The notes: a model not told the origin generated them from the letters alone. A DNA stretch of 64,000 nt from PALSA-270 sp963770245 (GCA_963770245.1 CAVYOX010000017.1:186001-250000); one strand, 5' to 3'. Shown: positions 19,187 to 29,000, numbered from the stretch's first letter. Numbers and translations: made by a program.

Positions 19187-19214
19187 TTCTCTGGGTCTCA
19201 AGACGCCACCCTGT

Positions 19215-21557
19215 TTATCCGTTCGGGAGGTCCGAAGGATCCGACCGATATTCGTGGGGCGAAATACCCAATCGTTGGAGTTTCGACTGCAGGGTCGTTC
19301 GTTTCATCCCTAGTCGCTTGGCTGCGCCCTTGGGCCCGGCGATCAAACCACGGCTTTCCTTTAAGACCCGAACAATGTAGTCACGCTCCACGCTCTCCAG
19401 ACTCGCGCTACTCGTGGCGGAAAAACTTAGTCTTACCTCCAGTTCGGACAGCGGCGCCTGCAAGGTGGGGCCGGGTGTCAGAATCACAGAACGTTCAATA
19501 AAGTTCTCCAGTTCCCGGATGTTCCCTGGCCAGTCCCAGTTCATCAGCGTCTCGACGGTATGGCTGGGCACGGTCTCGATATACTTGTTCAGGCGTTTCG
19601 CATACTTGCCCACGAAGTGGGCTATCAACTTTGGAATGTCCGTGCGTCGCTCGCTCAGCGGGGGCATTCGAATAGGAAATACATTCAGCCTGTAGAACAG
19701 GTCACTTCTGAATGTTCCTTCAGTCATGGCTTGCCCGAGGTCGCGGTTCGTGGCGGCAATGAGGTGCATATTGACCCGTATGGTACGAGTACTCCCGAGA
19801 CGTTCGAACTCGTGGTCCTGAAGCACGCGCAACAGTTTGGGCTGCAATTCTAGCGGCATCTCGCCAATCTCATCCAAGAAAAAGGTCCCGCCGTCAGCCA
19901 ACTCCAACCTCCCTATCTTTTGGCTAAAGGCGTTGGTGAACGCTCCCTTTTCGTATCCGAACAGTTCGCTCTCCAATAACCCGCTCGGCACCGACGCGCA
20001 GTTGATCTTGACAAATGCTTTAACACTTCGTGGGCTGGCTTTGTGGATGGCCCGGGCGACCAGTTCCTTTCCGGTGCCGGTCTCCCCCAAGATCAGGACG
20101 GTCGTGTCGGTAGAAGCGATTTTTGTAATCTGCTGCATGACCTCAGTCAGCGCGGGACTGTCCCCCACGATTTCGTCGAAGTGAAGTGCGGTTTGAAGTT
20201 CGCTCTCAACGTAGACCTTCTCTTGGTGCAGCCTGTGGTTGAGTTCCTCGATTCGCCGGTACGCCCGGGCGTTGTCTAATGCAATCGCCACTTGCGTCGC
20301 GACCTGTTTGGCGAAGTCGGTGTCTATTTCATCAAAAGCCCGGTCGCGCCTGCTGCTGAGCGCCAGAACTCCAATCGACCCGTTTTGACTTCTCAGGGGA
20401 ACGAAACACACGGACTGAAAGCCAGCGGCCAACGAGCGAGCTACGATTTCGTAGCGGTCCCTAGCCTCAAGGTCAGACCGTTGAAAGCGCGTTACTACGT
20501 CGCTGGTGAAGGCCTCCCCGGCCAGGCACTCATGGACCGGAGTCGCCCGACCCAGCAGCCCATCACCAAACGGAGGGTCCATGGCATAGATGCGCATGAC
20601 ATCCCCTTCGCTCTCATAGAGGGAAATCCCCGCAAAGTCTTGGTGGAAGACTGCGTGAAGCGAAGACGAAATAGCAGGCAATAGATCTTTGGGTTTCAGC
20701 TTTGAGACCAGTGCGTTGTTGATCTCTAACAGGATCTGCAAGCGCTTCTCGCTTTGCAGAAGGGCGTCCTCCGCGCGCTTGCGCTCGGTAATGTCGCGCA
20801 CCACGACAATGGCATAGTCACGACCGGCGTGCCGCACACTCTTGATATTGATCTCAACTGGAAATGTGGTGCCGTCCTTGCGACGATGTGTACACTCGCG
20901 GATGAGACCGCCTGCCTGATTCAAGGTTTCGCGGGACCGCATCTCCATCGCCTTGTCCAATGTGAAATCGACATCGGGCACGGACAGTGAGAGCAGCTCT
21001 GCGCGGCTGTATCCGAGATCCAAACATGCTTTTCGATTCACATCGAGAAAGCGCAGCGTCCGCGGGTCAACAACCTCAATCGCATCATTGGAGTGATCAA
21101 TCAAAAGGCGCAGCAAGCCCATTGAGTTTTCGGCGTACCTGCGCTCGGTGATGTCCTGGGCCACACCTTGGACGATGGGTGAGGAACCGGCAGCTTGGTG
21201 CAGAGTGTTTTGGTACTCCCACACCCTTTGCGGTCCCGCCTTGGTCGCGACGCGCACTAGACCTCGTGCAACCCCATCACGCTGGATTGTAGTCAGGTAC
21301 TCATCAAACTGTCCCCGGAACTCTGGAACGATGAGCTCGCGCATGGGCATCTCGAGCAACTCCTCAACCGTGTACCCTAAGGCCAGAGCTGCAGTCGGGT
21401 TGACAGAGAGTAATTTTCCTTCCAGATTGTGCGTGCAGAGAAGATCGTGATCGAAACGACTGGGGTCTGGGGCAGGGAAGACAGACGCTTCGGATGGCCC
21501 GATTTGGTGGCCCCGCCCTGGATCAGGGCTCAACGGTTCTGAAGACTGCTGCTGCAT
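19215..21557 (-). CDS. PAS-GAF sigma54-dependent activator with GAFTNA loop
   Basis: A ~780-residue cytoplasmic enhancer-binding protein. Two PAS domains (~35-140 and ~150-270), a GAF domain (~285-430), a sigma54-interacting AAA+ domain (~470-700; Walker A GETGTGKE ~489, FLDEIGEMP Walker B) and a FIS-type helix-turn-helix (~730-770, AAKRLGMKRTTLQSKLQRLG). The loop that touches sigma54 reads GAFTNA (~541) where the family consensus is GAFTGA. No receiver domain is present, so ligand, redox or light sensing by PAS/GAF is likely. The ATG at 21557 is preferred; the frame extends to 21608. The hybrid kinase gene lies upstream on the same strand about 600 bp away and could be functionally linked. 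Confidence 0.92.
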   Translation of the reverse strand: MQQQSSEPLSPDPGRGHQIGPSEASVFPAPDPSRFDHDLLCTHNLEGKLLSVNPTAALALGYTVEELLEMPMRELIVPEFRGQFDEYLTTIQRDGVARGLVRVATKAGPQRVWEYQNTLHQAAGSSPIVQGVAQDITERRYAENSMGLLRLLIDHSNDAIEVVDPRTLRFLDVNRKACLDLGYSRAELLSLSVPDVDFTLDKAMEMRSRETLNQAGGLIRECTHRRKDGTTFPVEINIKSVRHAGRDYAIVVVRDITERKRAEDALLQSEKRLQILLEINNALVSKLKPKDLLPAISSSLHAVFHQDFAGISLYESEGDVMRIYAMDPPFGDGLLGRATPVHECLAGEAFTSDVVTRFQRSDLEARDRYEIVARSLAAGFQSVCFVPLRSQNGSIGVLALSSRRDRAFDEIDTDFAKQVATQVAIALDNARAYRRIEELNHRLHQEKVYVESELQTALHFDEIVGDSPALTEVMQQITKIASTDTTVLILGETGTGKELVARAIHKASPRSVKAFVKINCASVPSGLLESELFGYEKGAFTNAFSQKIGRLELADGGTFFLDEIGEMPLELQPKLLRVLQDHEFERLGSTRTIRVNMHLIAATNRDLGQAMTEGTFRSDLFYRLNVFPIRMPPLSERRTDIPKLIAHFVGKYAKRLNKYIETVPSHTVETLMNWDWPGNIRELENFIERSVILTPGPTLQAPLSELEVRLSFSATSSASLESVERDYIVRVLKESRGLIAGPKGAAKRLGMKRTTLQSKLQRLGISPHEYRSDPSDLPNG

Positions 21558-21753
21558 CACGTTCCGGCTCAGCGTGAAATGAAGAAGGGGTGTTGTTGCT
21601 GAGTGCAAAGTCCCGCCCCTTCCGGGCAGAGATTTTCAAGGCCCGAGATCGATCGTGCGATAACCGTTTGTTGGCGGTCGACAGCGCGAGAGCGTAGGCT
21701 CCCGCGCAGCTGATGATCGGCTCGATGAACTCTACCAGATTATCGCTCAGCAT

Positions 21754-22160
21754 GCTTTGATCCCCGGCAGGGCCTGCTTCCGTTTCACCTGCCGAGTGGA
21801 TTGTAGCGGTGGTCGAGGACTGTGCTGTCCTACTCCACTGGCCTGTCGGAGAGAGTTGCTCCCGGAAAGGGTCTCTCGCACGGCGGATCGATCATGCCGC
21901 CTTCAAGGGTGGAGCCCGCGGCAGAATGTTCCACGCCGGCCGACGAGATCGGCTATTGATTGGCGCTCCCAATCCCCTTATCTTGATCTGTCCCTTTGTG
22001 TAGTAGGAGGCGATTCTATCGAGCAAGATAGCGGGTACACAGGTTGCGTCGGGTGAGCTGCTTGCCTCGGCTGCAGGAACGATAGCTGGTAGTCCGAAGA
22101 TTTTCCGGGAAGTTCATTGCATCGGACAGTTAAGGGCCGCTCCCGACGACAAGTGGAAGG
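21754..22160. other. Intergenic stretch, probable promoter region
   Basis: No credible gene. This interval lies upstream of the sigma54 activator and downstream of the histidine kinase, both on the minus strand, so it likely holds the activator's promoter; I could not identify clear -35/-10 or -24/-12 boxes. Confidence 0.4.
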
Positions 22161-25100
22161 TTATTTTGAGGTCGACACCGAGACTACGGCTTCGATCTGT
22201 TTGTTGAGCTCCAGAGAGTTGATCGGTTTGGAGATGTATCCATCCATGCCCGAGTCAAGGCAGAGGCGACGATCGCCCTCCATGGCATGTGCTGTCACGG
22301 CAATAATGATTTGGTGTTGGCCGCGCCCGTTGTCCTTCTCTTTATTACGGATTGCCGTTGTCGCTTCGAACCCGTCCATGTCGGGCATTTGAACGTCCAT
22401 CAGAACCAAATCGAAGGGCTCACGCTCCAAAGCAGCGAGTACTTCGATCCCATTGTTTGCCACAGCTACAGTATGCCCTTGCTTTTCGAGCAGGCGGATG
22501 GCAACGACCTTATTCATCGTATTGTCCTCCGCGAGAAGAATACGAAGGGGCCGGGCCTCCGGCGGCACGGTAAGGGGCACGGTTACCCGCAAGGCTTCGG
22601 CTGGTTTCGGCTTACCGTTTAGAACCATTAAGATGGCATCCAGCAATTGGGATTGCGCAACCGGCTTTGTGAGGTACACCGCGATACCGAGCTCACGGCA
22701 ACGGGTCGCGTCTCCCTTTTGTCCCGCGGAAGTTAGCAGGATGATCGGTAAATCATTTGCGTCTGGATGCTTGGCGAGCCGTTCGGCCAACTCAAATCCG
22801 TCCATTTGAGGCATGTGGGCATCAATCAGGGCCAAGGCGTAGCGAGTGCCGCTTTCTCTGGCTTCCTGAACCTTTTCTATGGCCTCCGCTCCACTCGACG
22901 CGAGGATCGCTAGTATTTTCCAGCGCCGTAGCGTTCCCCCAAGGATCGTGCGATTTGTAGCATTGTCGTCCACAATCAGAACTGACAATCCAGCCAGAAT
23001 CGGGGGGGCTTTTTCAGCGGAAGCGGCCTGGCCGCCAACCTCGGCCTCCAGGGTGAAGTGAAAGCAACTGCCCTTACCCAATTCGCTATCCAGCCAAATC
23101 TTGCCCCCCATCATCTCGACTAACCGCGAAGAAATGGTCAGACCCAGGCCTGTGCCGCCGAACTTTCGCGATGTTGAGGTATCAGCCTGCGAGAATGCTT
23201 TGAATATAAGGGCCTGCTTTTCTGGCGCGATGCCGATTCCGGTATCCCTAATCGTGAAGTGCAAACGAATGTGATCGCCATCCCTTGCGTCAACTCCAAC
23301 TCCAAGCCCAATCTCCCCATGCTGGGTAAACTTGAGGGCGTTGCCGATCAGATTGATAACGATCTGGCGTAAGCGCGTAGGATCGGCAATGATTTCATCG
23401 GGCACCGCCGGGTCTATATCGCATGTAAGTTCGAGCCCTTTTTGCTGGACCTGCAATGCGAGCGGCCTCAGGATCTCGGCCGCGCTGTCCCTCAGTTGAA
23501 AAGGAGCGGGGTCGAGCTCCAGCTTTCCGGCCTCGATCTTCGAGAAATCGAGGATATCGTTTATCAGCGTAAGCAGGGCATCTGCCGAGGTCTTCACCAT
23601 TTGCAGGTACTCACGCTGTTCAATGGTCAATTCCGTGTCCAAGGCTAGCTCTGTCATTCCAATGACACCATTCATCGGCGTGCGGATCTCGTGACTCATG
23701 TTGGCCAGGAATTCGCTCTTGGCCTGGTTTGCATCCTCAGCAATTTGCTTCAGCTTGGCCGTTTCGTCCAGTTGTTCACGGATGGTTCGCGTCTGCTCAC
23801 GGACTCTACGTTTCAGGATTACCGCCCACGCGAGCATCAGGAACGTGATTGCGACCGCCATGGCGAGGACTCCAATGGCATGAGCTGCCGACCACCACGA
23901 CGAACTCTCCACAACCAGAACATCGTCCACCGAGCGCAGCAGGATCCGGAATCCGCTTACTCGTGCCGCGCCTTCTCCCTGGACAGTTCGAGTGTCATCG
24001 ATCAGGTTGAGGCAAATTCCGGTGAGTCGGACCTTGCTGCCAGGTTTCCAGGACGACATTTCCCCGGCGCTATTGGGTAAGACGGCTTGGAAAAGAACGT
24101 TCCCCGATGAGAGCATCAATGTGGGGTCCGTTGCTGCCCGATCCTTATCCACCAGCTCGGCACGAATTTGAACTAGCCTGCCATTCGCCTCCCCCGCCAT
24201 TGCCTGCGCGGCCGTGACTGCCAGAACAGGTGAGGGTTGGACGTCGTCGGATGCACGGAAGAGAGCGTCTTCCAAGGTAGGCGTGTAGCTATGGGCGCCC
24301 GGAAATCCCACCACGTCCACTACCCTTCCAACTTTAAGAGTGGTGCCTTCGGTGGTCGCTGCACAAAGTCCGCCGGTGACGTCTTGAACGCAAACTAGGC
24401 GGCCCCGCCAATCAAGCGTGACACGGCCGCGAAGATGAACTCGATGCACGAAAACTGCATCCGCTGTGAAACGTAGCAGTTGGTCAATTGAGCGCAAAGG
24501 CAATAAGAATCCGTCTGGTGGAGCAGGTTTCTCGATTTTGACTTCCTCAAGCCTCGAGAAAAATAGCCGGGCGCCAATCATCTGGTGCTGTTTGGTGAAA
24601 AAGGGAGCAGTATTTCCGCGAATCAGGACCTCGGCATCGATCAACTGACGATAGTCCGCTCCTTTTTCCTTTGGTGTCGTGGCGCTAATGTGGCCATCGC
24701 TCAGGGCAACATCGATGGTCACATCTCCCCCCGACTCGACTACCGAACGCACCACGCCTTCAACCTCCACCCATTGCCCGTCGTCGGAGCCGGTCATCAG
24801 ACGTGTGAGGCTGACCCGTGGAGTTTTTGCCGGCAGATGGGACTGGCCGACTACTCTTACCGTTGGTTGGTCAAGAATGGGCGCAAAGTCGCCAGCCCCA
24901 GTCACTCCGTTCAAGGAAACGATCGTCCCCGGACGCAGCGGAAGTGCCGGCAGGGCAGGGATTGCCGCGAAAATGCAACCTGTGGTGTCACAGACAAACA
25001 AAGCGGCATGTCTGGAGTCGATATAAGGATCGTAGTAAGTCACCACCGCCCGCAAGCGGACAGGGTAGCGGCGGGCAGCCTCCGCTGGCGAAAGACTGTG

Positions 25101-25253
25101 CGCGTCATGAGCTTTCACGAGCGTGGGAAGTGACTTTCGGTCAAGTGCTTGTGCCGGGGCGAGGACGCTAGACAAGACTAAAACGAGCACCGGCAAAGAC
25201 ATAGCTTCCAGGGCACAAATCCGTCGCCGGGGAGTGGTATGCAATTTCTCCAT
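22161..25253 (-). CDS. Hybrid histidine kinase with two receiver domains
   Basis: A ~1030-residue inner-membrane sensor. A signal peptide/anchor (~1-35) is followed by a large periplasmic region (~40-450) made of repeated OB-like strands (VRLRAVVTYYD...ALFVCDTTG; VEVEGVVRSVV; VHLRGRVTLDW...LVCVQDVTGGL), then a membrane helix (~455-478), a HisKA domain (His in NMSHEIRTPMNG, ~518), an HATPase domain (DTGIGIAPEKQ, GGTGLGLTISSRLVEMMGG), and two receivers: REC1 (VLIVDDNATN, ALIDAHMPQMDG) and REC2 (ILLAEDNTMNK, LMDVQMPDMDG, Asp ~949). No Hpt domain is present, so phosphate must pass to a separate partner. ATG 25253 is preferred over a TTG at 25268. Confidence 0.93.
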   Translation of the reverse strand: MEKLHTTPRRRICALEAMSLPVLVLVLSSVLAPAQALDRKSLPTLVKAHDAHSLSPAEAARRYPVRLRAVVTYYDPYIDSRHAALFVCDTTGCIFAAIPALPALPLRPGTIVSLNGVTGAGDFAPILDQPTVRVVGQSHLPAKTPRVSLTRLMTGSDDGQWVEVEGVVRSVVESGGDVTIDVALSDGHISATTPKEKGADYRQLIDAEVLIRGNTAPFFTKQHQMIGARLFFSRLEEVKIEKPAPPDGFLLPLRSIDQLLRFTADAVFVHRVHLRGRVTLDWRGRLVCVQDVTGGLCAATTEGTTLKVGRVVDVVGFPGAHSYTPTLEDALFRASDDVQPSPVLAVTAAQAMAGEANGRLVQIRAELVDKDRAATDPTLMLSSGNVLFQAVLPNSAGEMSSWKPGSKVRLTGICLNLIDDTRTVQGEGAARVSGFRILLRSVDDVLVVESSSWWSAAHAIGVLAMAVAITFLMLAWAVILKRRVREQTRTIREQLDETAKLKQIAEDANQAKSEFLANMSHEIRTPMNGVIGMTELALDTELTIEQREYLQMVKTSADALLTLINDILDFSKIEAGKLELDPAPFQLRDSAAEILRPLALQVQQKGLELTCDIDPAVPDEIIADPTRLRQIVINLIGNALKFTQHGEIGLGVGVDARDGDHIRLHFTIRDTGIGIAPEKQALIFKAFSQADTSTSRKFGGTGLGLTISSRLVEMMGGKIWLDSELGKGSCFHFTLEAEVGGQAASAEKAPPILAGLSVLIVDDNATNRTILGGTLRRWKILAILASSGAEAIEKVQEARESGTRYALALIDAHMPQMDGFELAERLAKHPDANDLPIILLTSAGQKGDATRCRELGIAVYLTKPVAQSQLLDAILMVLNGKPKPAEALRVTVPLTVPPEARPLRILLAEDNTMNKVVAIRLLEKQGHTVAVANNGIEVLAALEREPFDLVLMDVQMPDMDGFEATTAIRNKEKDNGRGQHQIIIAVTAHAMEGDRRLCLDSGMDGYISKPINSLELNKQIEAVVSVSTSK

Positions 25254-25486
25254 TGCTGAATGGCTCAAGTGGGAATGCCCGCGAGTTCCTTCCCACTGCG
25301 CTCCGTGGAGAAGAGAAGTGTCGATGTGCGAGTCGGACCATGTTTTTCATCGGCAAATTAGCCGTGAGACTTCAGCGGGCCCTCGCGACGTACTTGGGTG
25401 TACGCTCCGGTGGCTAAGCCCTTAAATCCATTGCATTTGCCGCTAGATCTACTTACCATTGCTGCCGTAAAAGATAGGGGGGGAAC

Positions 25487-25573
25487 ATGGATCGTCGACA
25501 CTTTTTGAAGAGCACGGCGCTCATTTGCGGAGGCAATGGATCAGGCAATGGACCGGGCAACGGGGCCTTTTAG
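25487..25573 (+). CDS. Orphan Tat signal peptide, 28 codons
   Basis: ATG at 25487 follows a purine-rich GGGGGGGAAC site. The peptide starts MDRRHFLKSTALICGG, matching the twin-arginine motif (RRxFLK) with a hydrophobic stretch, then a Gly/Asn-rich tail (NGSGNGPGNGAF) and a TAG stop. It looks like a Tat export signal that lost its enzyme, or a truncated remnant. The next gene, 150 bp on, encodes its own Sec-type signal and is not a frameshifted continuation. Confidence 0.4.
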   Translation: MDRRHFLKSTALICGGNGSGNGPGNGAF

Positions 25574-25738
25574 CCGTTGTGACAGTTCCCAGAATCAATC
25601 AGATGCGCTTGCAGCGGCCCAAACCGAGGGAGAAATTGGCTGGCATGTTGCTCGTTCATCTCGGCGGGGCGAGGGTTCAAAAGCCTGAATAGGCTGAGAA
25701 TTGCTCGTTTCCAGGCTACGTTTTTGGGAGAATTCCGC

Positions 25739-27316
25739 ATGAAACTGCCATCGATTTACTGCATCGGGCTTGAGGTTGTGCTGGCAATAACAACGTCGCT
25801 TGCGCAGATCACTACCTCGCAATATGACAACTCCCGCACTGGCACCACGCTGACCGAAAAGGTCCTGACTCCCCAGACAGTCAATGCCAAGCGGTTCGGC
25901 AAGCTGGGCGCTTTCAAAGTCGACGGGGCTGTCTATGCGCAGCCGCTATTCATCCCTTCTGTCGAGATACCCAACAAAGGGACGCATGACGTCCTCTTCG
26001 TCGCCACCGAGCACGATAGCGTCTATGCTTTCGACGCCAGTCGCCCCGATGATGCTCCGCTGTGGCAGGTGAGCTTTCTCGACAAGGCGCGCGGGGTGAA
26101 GCCCGTGTCTGAAGACGATGCACAGTGCCCGTTTATTCAACCTGACGTTGGCATTACCTCCACCCCCGTGATTGACCTCAAAAGCGGTACTCTGTTCGTG
26201 CTCGCACGCACCAAGATCAGACACTCGCTCGGCAGCGATGAATATTTCCAACACCTGCACGCACTCGCCATCACAACTGGCGTGGAGAAATTCGGAGGCC
26301 CGAAGCTCATCACGGCGTCAGTTCAGGGCAAAGGCTCCGGGGCCGCCAATGGCCAAGTTGCTTTCGATCCCTTACGGGAAAATCCGCGCGCCGCCCTGGT
26401 TCTCGCCAACAACACGATTTATCTGACCTGGGCTTCTTCCTGCGACGTGGATCCCTATCACGGCTGGGTGATGGCTTATGATCCACAGACACTCGCGCAG
26501 CGAGCGGCGTTGAACGTGAATCCAGACGGCAAGGAAGCCGGCATCTGGTTGAGCGACACAGGTCCGGCCGCCGACGCCGACGGGAATCTCTTCCTGCCCA
26601 CGGGCAACGGCACGTTCGACGCCGCTTCGGGAGGCCGCGACTACGGTGATTCCGTACTGAAGCTGGCGCTCGAAGGATCTTCTTTGGCAATTCGCGACTA
26701 CTTCACTCCGCACGATCAAGCGCGTATTAGCGACGCGGACGCCGACGTCGGATCGAGCGGTCCGCTGCTGCTCCCCGACCAGCCCGGCCCCCATCGGCAC
26801 CTGCTGCTGCAGCCGACCAAGGATTCGACGATCTACGTGATTGATCGCGACCAAATGGGCAAGTTCCACGAGGAGAGCGACGATCTGGTTCAGCTCGTTC
26901 GCATGGCCGGTCAAGGCTACGGTGCCATGGCCTACTGGAACGGCCACGTCTTTTTCGCCGCCAGCGACGATAATCTTCGCGACTACGCCATCAAGAACGG
27001 CCGGCTCACATTGCAAGCCTCTTCAACCACGAAGTTCGCGAACCCTGGCGCTACGCCTTCCGTTTCAGCGGATAACAAGACGAATGGTATTGTCTGGGCC
27101 ATCTCCACCAAAACCTGGAATGGCTCCGACAACAAACCGGCGATCCTCTACGCGTTCGATGCCACTAGCTTAGGCGAACCGATCTACAACTCAGAACAGA
27201 ACAGCACGCGCGATCGCGCTGCCATGGCGACGCGCTTCGTGATCCCAGTCGTTGTCAACGGTCGTGTGTACTTCGGCGCGAGAGGCGAGGTCGAGGTATA
27301 CGGACTTCTCAAATAG
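25739..27316 (+). CDS. Secreted PQQ-like beta-propeller protein
   Basis: A 525-residue exported protein. The signal peptide (MKLPSIYCIGLEVVLAITTSLAQ) is followed by a propeller closely similar to the N-terminal half of the protein at 803-4741: YDNSRTG, LTPQTVNAKRFGKLG, DGAVYAQPLF, VLFVATEHDSVYAFDA, PTGNGTFDA. The fold is that of quinoprotein/BamB-like propellers; tryptophan docking repeats are not regular enough to claim PQQ binding. It ends after the propeller and lacks the lectin and malectin modules of its paralogue. ATG 25739 has a GGGAG site eight bases upstream. A role in the envelope or in extracellular binding is likely; no enzyme activity can be assigned. Confidence 0.85.
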   Translation: MKLPSIYCIGLEVVLAITTSLAQITTSQYDNSRTGTTLTEKVLTPQTVNAKRFGKLGAFKVDGAVYAQPLFIPSVEIPNKGTHDVLFVATEHDSVYAFDASRPDDAPLWQVSFLDKARGVKPVSEDDAQCPFIQPDVGITSTPVIDLKSGTLFVLARTKIRHSLGSDEYFQHLHALAITTGVEKFGGPKLITASVQGKGSGAANGQVAFDPLRENPRAALVLANNTIYLTWASSCDVDPYHGWVMAYDPQTLAQRAALNVNPDGKEAGIWLSDTGPAADADGNLFLPTGNGTFDAASGGRDYGDSVLKLALEGSSLAIRDYFTPHDQARISDADADVGSSGPLLLPDQPGPHRHLLLQPTKDSTIYVIDRDQMGKFHEESDDLVQLVRMAGQGYGAMAYWNGHVFFAASDDNLRDYAIKNGRLTLQASSTTKFANPGATPSVSADNKTNGIVWAISTKTWNGSDNKPAILYAFDATSLGEPIYNSEQNSTRDRAAMATRFVIPVVVNGRVYFGARGEVEVYGLLK

Positions 27317-27383
27317 GGGAAAGCATATGGGCTGCTACTTCTTCCGGTAACCGCCTCAAAAGGGCGTGCACACTGGAAGTTTC

Positions 27384-27960
27384 TCAGGCTCTGCCCACAA
27401 GGTTCAGCAAATTGTCGGATCGAGAAAGTTGCTTGCGAACTTCTCGGCGCTCATCATGCGGCTGGCCCCGTATGTCTTTCTCGATCCTGTACAGGGCAGC
27501 GATTCGTTGAAGGGCCTCACTCGCCACAGGCGAAGCGTGCGCCTGTTGTAAGTCATAAAACCTGCGCCGAACATGGGCCCAACATGCCGCTTCCTGAATG
27601 CGTCCATTTGCGTAAAGCTGATTGAACCCAGCATAGGCGTCTGCCTGCAGCGTTCCTCGGAACTCGCGAAGATGACGCTCCGGATGTTCTCCCTTGCGAT
27701 CTGGTGAGTAAGCAAACCATACCGCCGGTGCTGCCGTGTCGCCTGCGGGGCGGTCATCGCGAACGTAGGTCCACAATCGTCCTGTCTTCGTCTTGCCATT
27801 CCCTGGAGCGAGCACTGGCACCGGCGTGTCATCGGCGTGGTCGCCGAAATCACATAATGTCTCAGGGCATCGACAAGAGGAGTCAGCAACTGACTCGTGC
27901 TTCCCACCCAATCGGCAAGAGTCGAGCGCTCCAGTTCCGCTCGTCACTCGTTACGAGCAC
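27384..27960 (-). pseudogene. IS66-family TnpC transposase remnant
   Basis: The minus strand encodes the middle of an IS66 TnpC transposase: HADDTPVPVLAPG (with the first catalytic Asp), KTKTGRLWTYVRDDRP, FAYSPDRKGEHP, LQADAYAGFN (second catalytic Asp) and EAACWAHVRRRFYDL. The upstream part (ELERSTLADWVGSTSQLLTPLVDALRHYVISAT) is in another frame, so a frameshift lies near 27840. The N-terminal domain and the C-terminal catalytic Glu region are missing, as are tnpA and tnpB. No terminal repeats were identified. Confidence 0.85.
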
Positions 27961-28063
27961 CACGTCGAGAACTTTCTCGGTATGGTCCGGCTCGCCTGTG
28001 TCATGCTCCTGCTGAAACACGTCAGGTGATGCCGTCGAATCCTTGACAACATCATCAGCGGGT

Positions 28064-28675
28064 TCATCGTACGTTCGATTTGGGTTGCCCCCTAAGTGCC
28101 GCGGAGGTCCTGCAGAGGACGGCCACGCTAGTCACCCAGAGAGTCAGGCCAACAGCCGCACACGCAAGAATATTCCGAATGTGGCCCTGGTGCATGAGAA
28201 GCGAGCCGAGCGCTGCGACCACCATGATGCCGCCGGTCCAGTAGTAAGGCGGCGCGCGGAAGATTTTCACCAACGGGAGAAAGTGCAGGCCGATGATCAC
28301 GCCAAGGGCCTGTGGAATCAGATCACCGCGGCCGAATCGCGGGAGCGCGAACACCGCGACACCACTAAGCCCCCATTCGATTCCGACATCGACCCAGAAA
28401 AACTTACGGAAAGCCCTCGAATGCTCCAACTCAGCGGAGGAAGAAGGGAGATGGCGCACCGTTCGGACACGAAGGAACGCCCAAGCAATTAATGCGACAG
28501 CGGGCACTGTGACGATCGAGAACCACACCGGCGTCGGATTGCCGGAGAACACGACAGCCCAATACATCCAAGCAGAACCAAAGAAGGCACAGATCAACGC
28601 GCCGCGGGCGCTGCCTTTCAACTGGCCCCCGCTGATATTGCGGACGCTAGAAATTGCGCTTGCTGCGTGGCCCAT
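28064..28675 (-). CDS. Integral membrane protein of unknown function
   Basis: A 203-residue protein with about six hydrophobic segments (ALICAFFGSAWMYWAVVF; WFSIVTVPAVALIAWAFL; GLSGVAVFALP; LIPQALGVIIGLHFLPLV; TGGIMVVAALGSLLM; ILACAAVGLTLWVTSVAVL). It resembles uncharacterised bacterial membrane proteins of about 200 residues, but I cannot name the family. It stands alone next to the IS66 remnant, convergent with the propeller gene. Confidence 0.7.
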   Translation of the reverse strand: MGHAASAISSVRNISGGQLKGSARGALICAFFGSAWMYWAVVFSGNPTPVWFSIVTVPAVALIAWAFLRVRTVRHLPSSSAELEHSRAFRKFFWVDVGIEWGLSGVAVFALPRFGRGDLIPQALGVIIGLHFLPLVKIFRAPPYYWTGGIMVVAALGSLLMHQGHIRNILACAAVGLTLWVTSVAVLCRTSAALRGQPKSNVR

Positions 28676-29000
28676 GCGTTCGTCCCCAATTGTTCCTGCG
28701 AGAGAGTAGCACGGAAAATAACGTATAGCATCTAGACTAAAGTTAAAATGACCGTCGCATGGAGACTGCTATAGGTCCGTGGCGGTTCCCCATCCTCACT
28801 TTTGCTTTGGTTGGCCTTCGTCTCGTCGTCGCGAATCATGCCCTGATCTGGGGCGTGATGAGCCTGTCCGGCGGTCCGTACCAGCACGTTGCGGGCATTC
28901 TGCCATTTATGAGACTAATTCTAGTATCCTCTTGGTTGAAACGATGGCAATCCAAATCGGTGCGAACGCGTCAATCTCACTGCATCACTAGCTGCAAGAC
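28676..29000. other. Intergenic stretch, possible small membrane ORF
   Basis: An 83-codon plus-strand frame from 28759 begins METAIGPWRFPILTFALVGL and has one or two hydrophobic segments, but its C-terminal third is unlike a natural protein and overlaps the next gene's end. I do not accept it as a gene. It could be a truncated membrane-protein start. Confidence 0.25.

Noticed and set aside
21523..21753. 75-codon minus-strand frame overlapping the start of the sigma54 activator
   Set aside because: It overlaps the activator's coding start, shows no family resemblance and has no good ribosome site.
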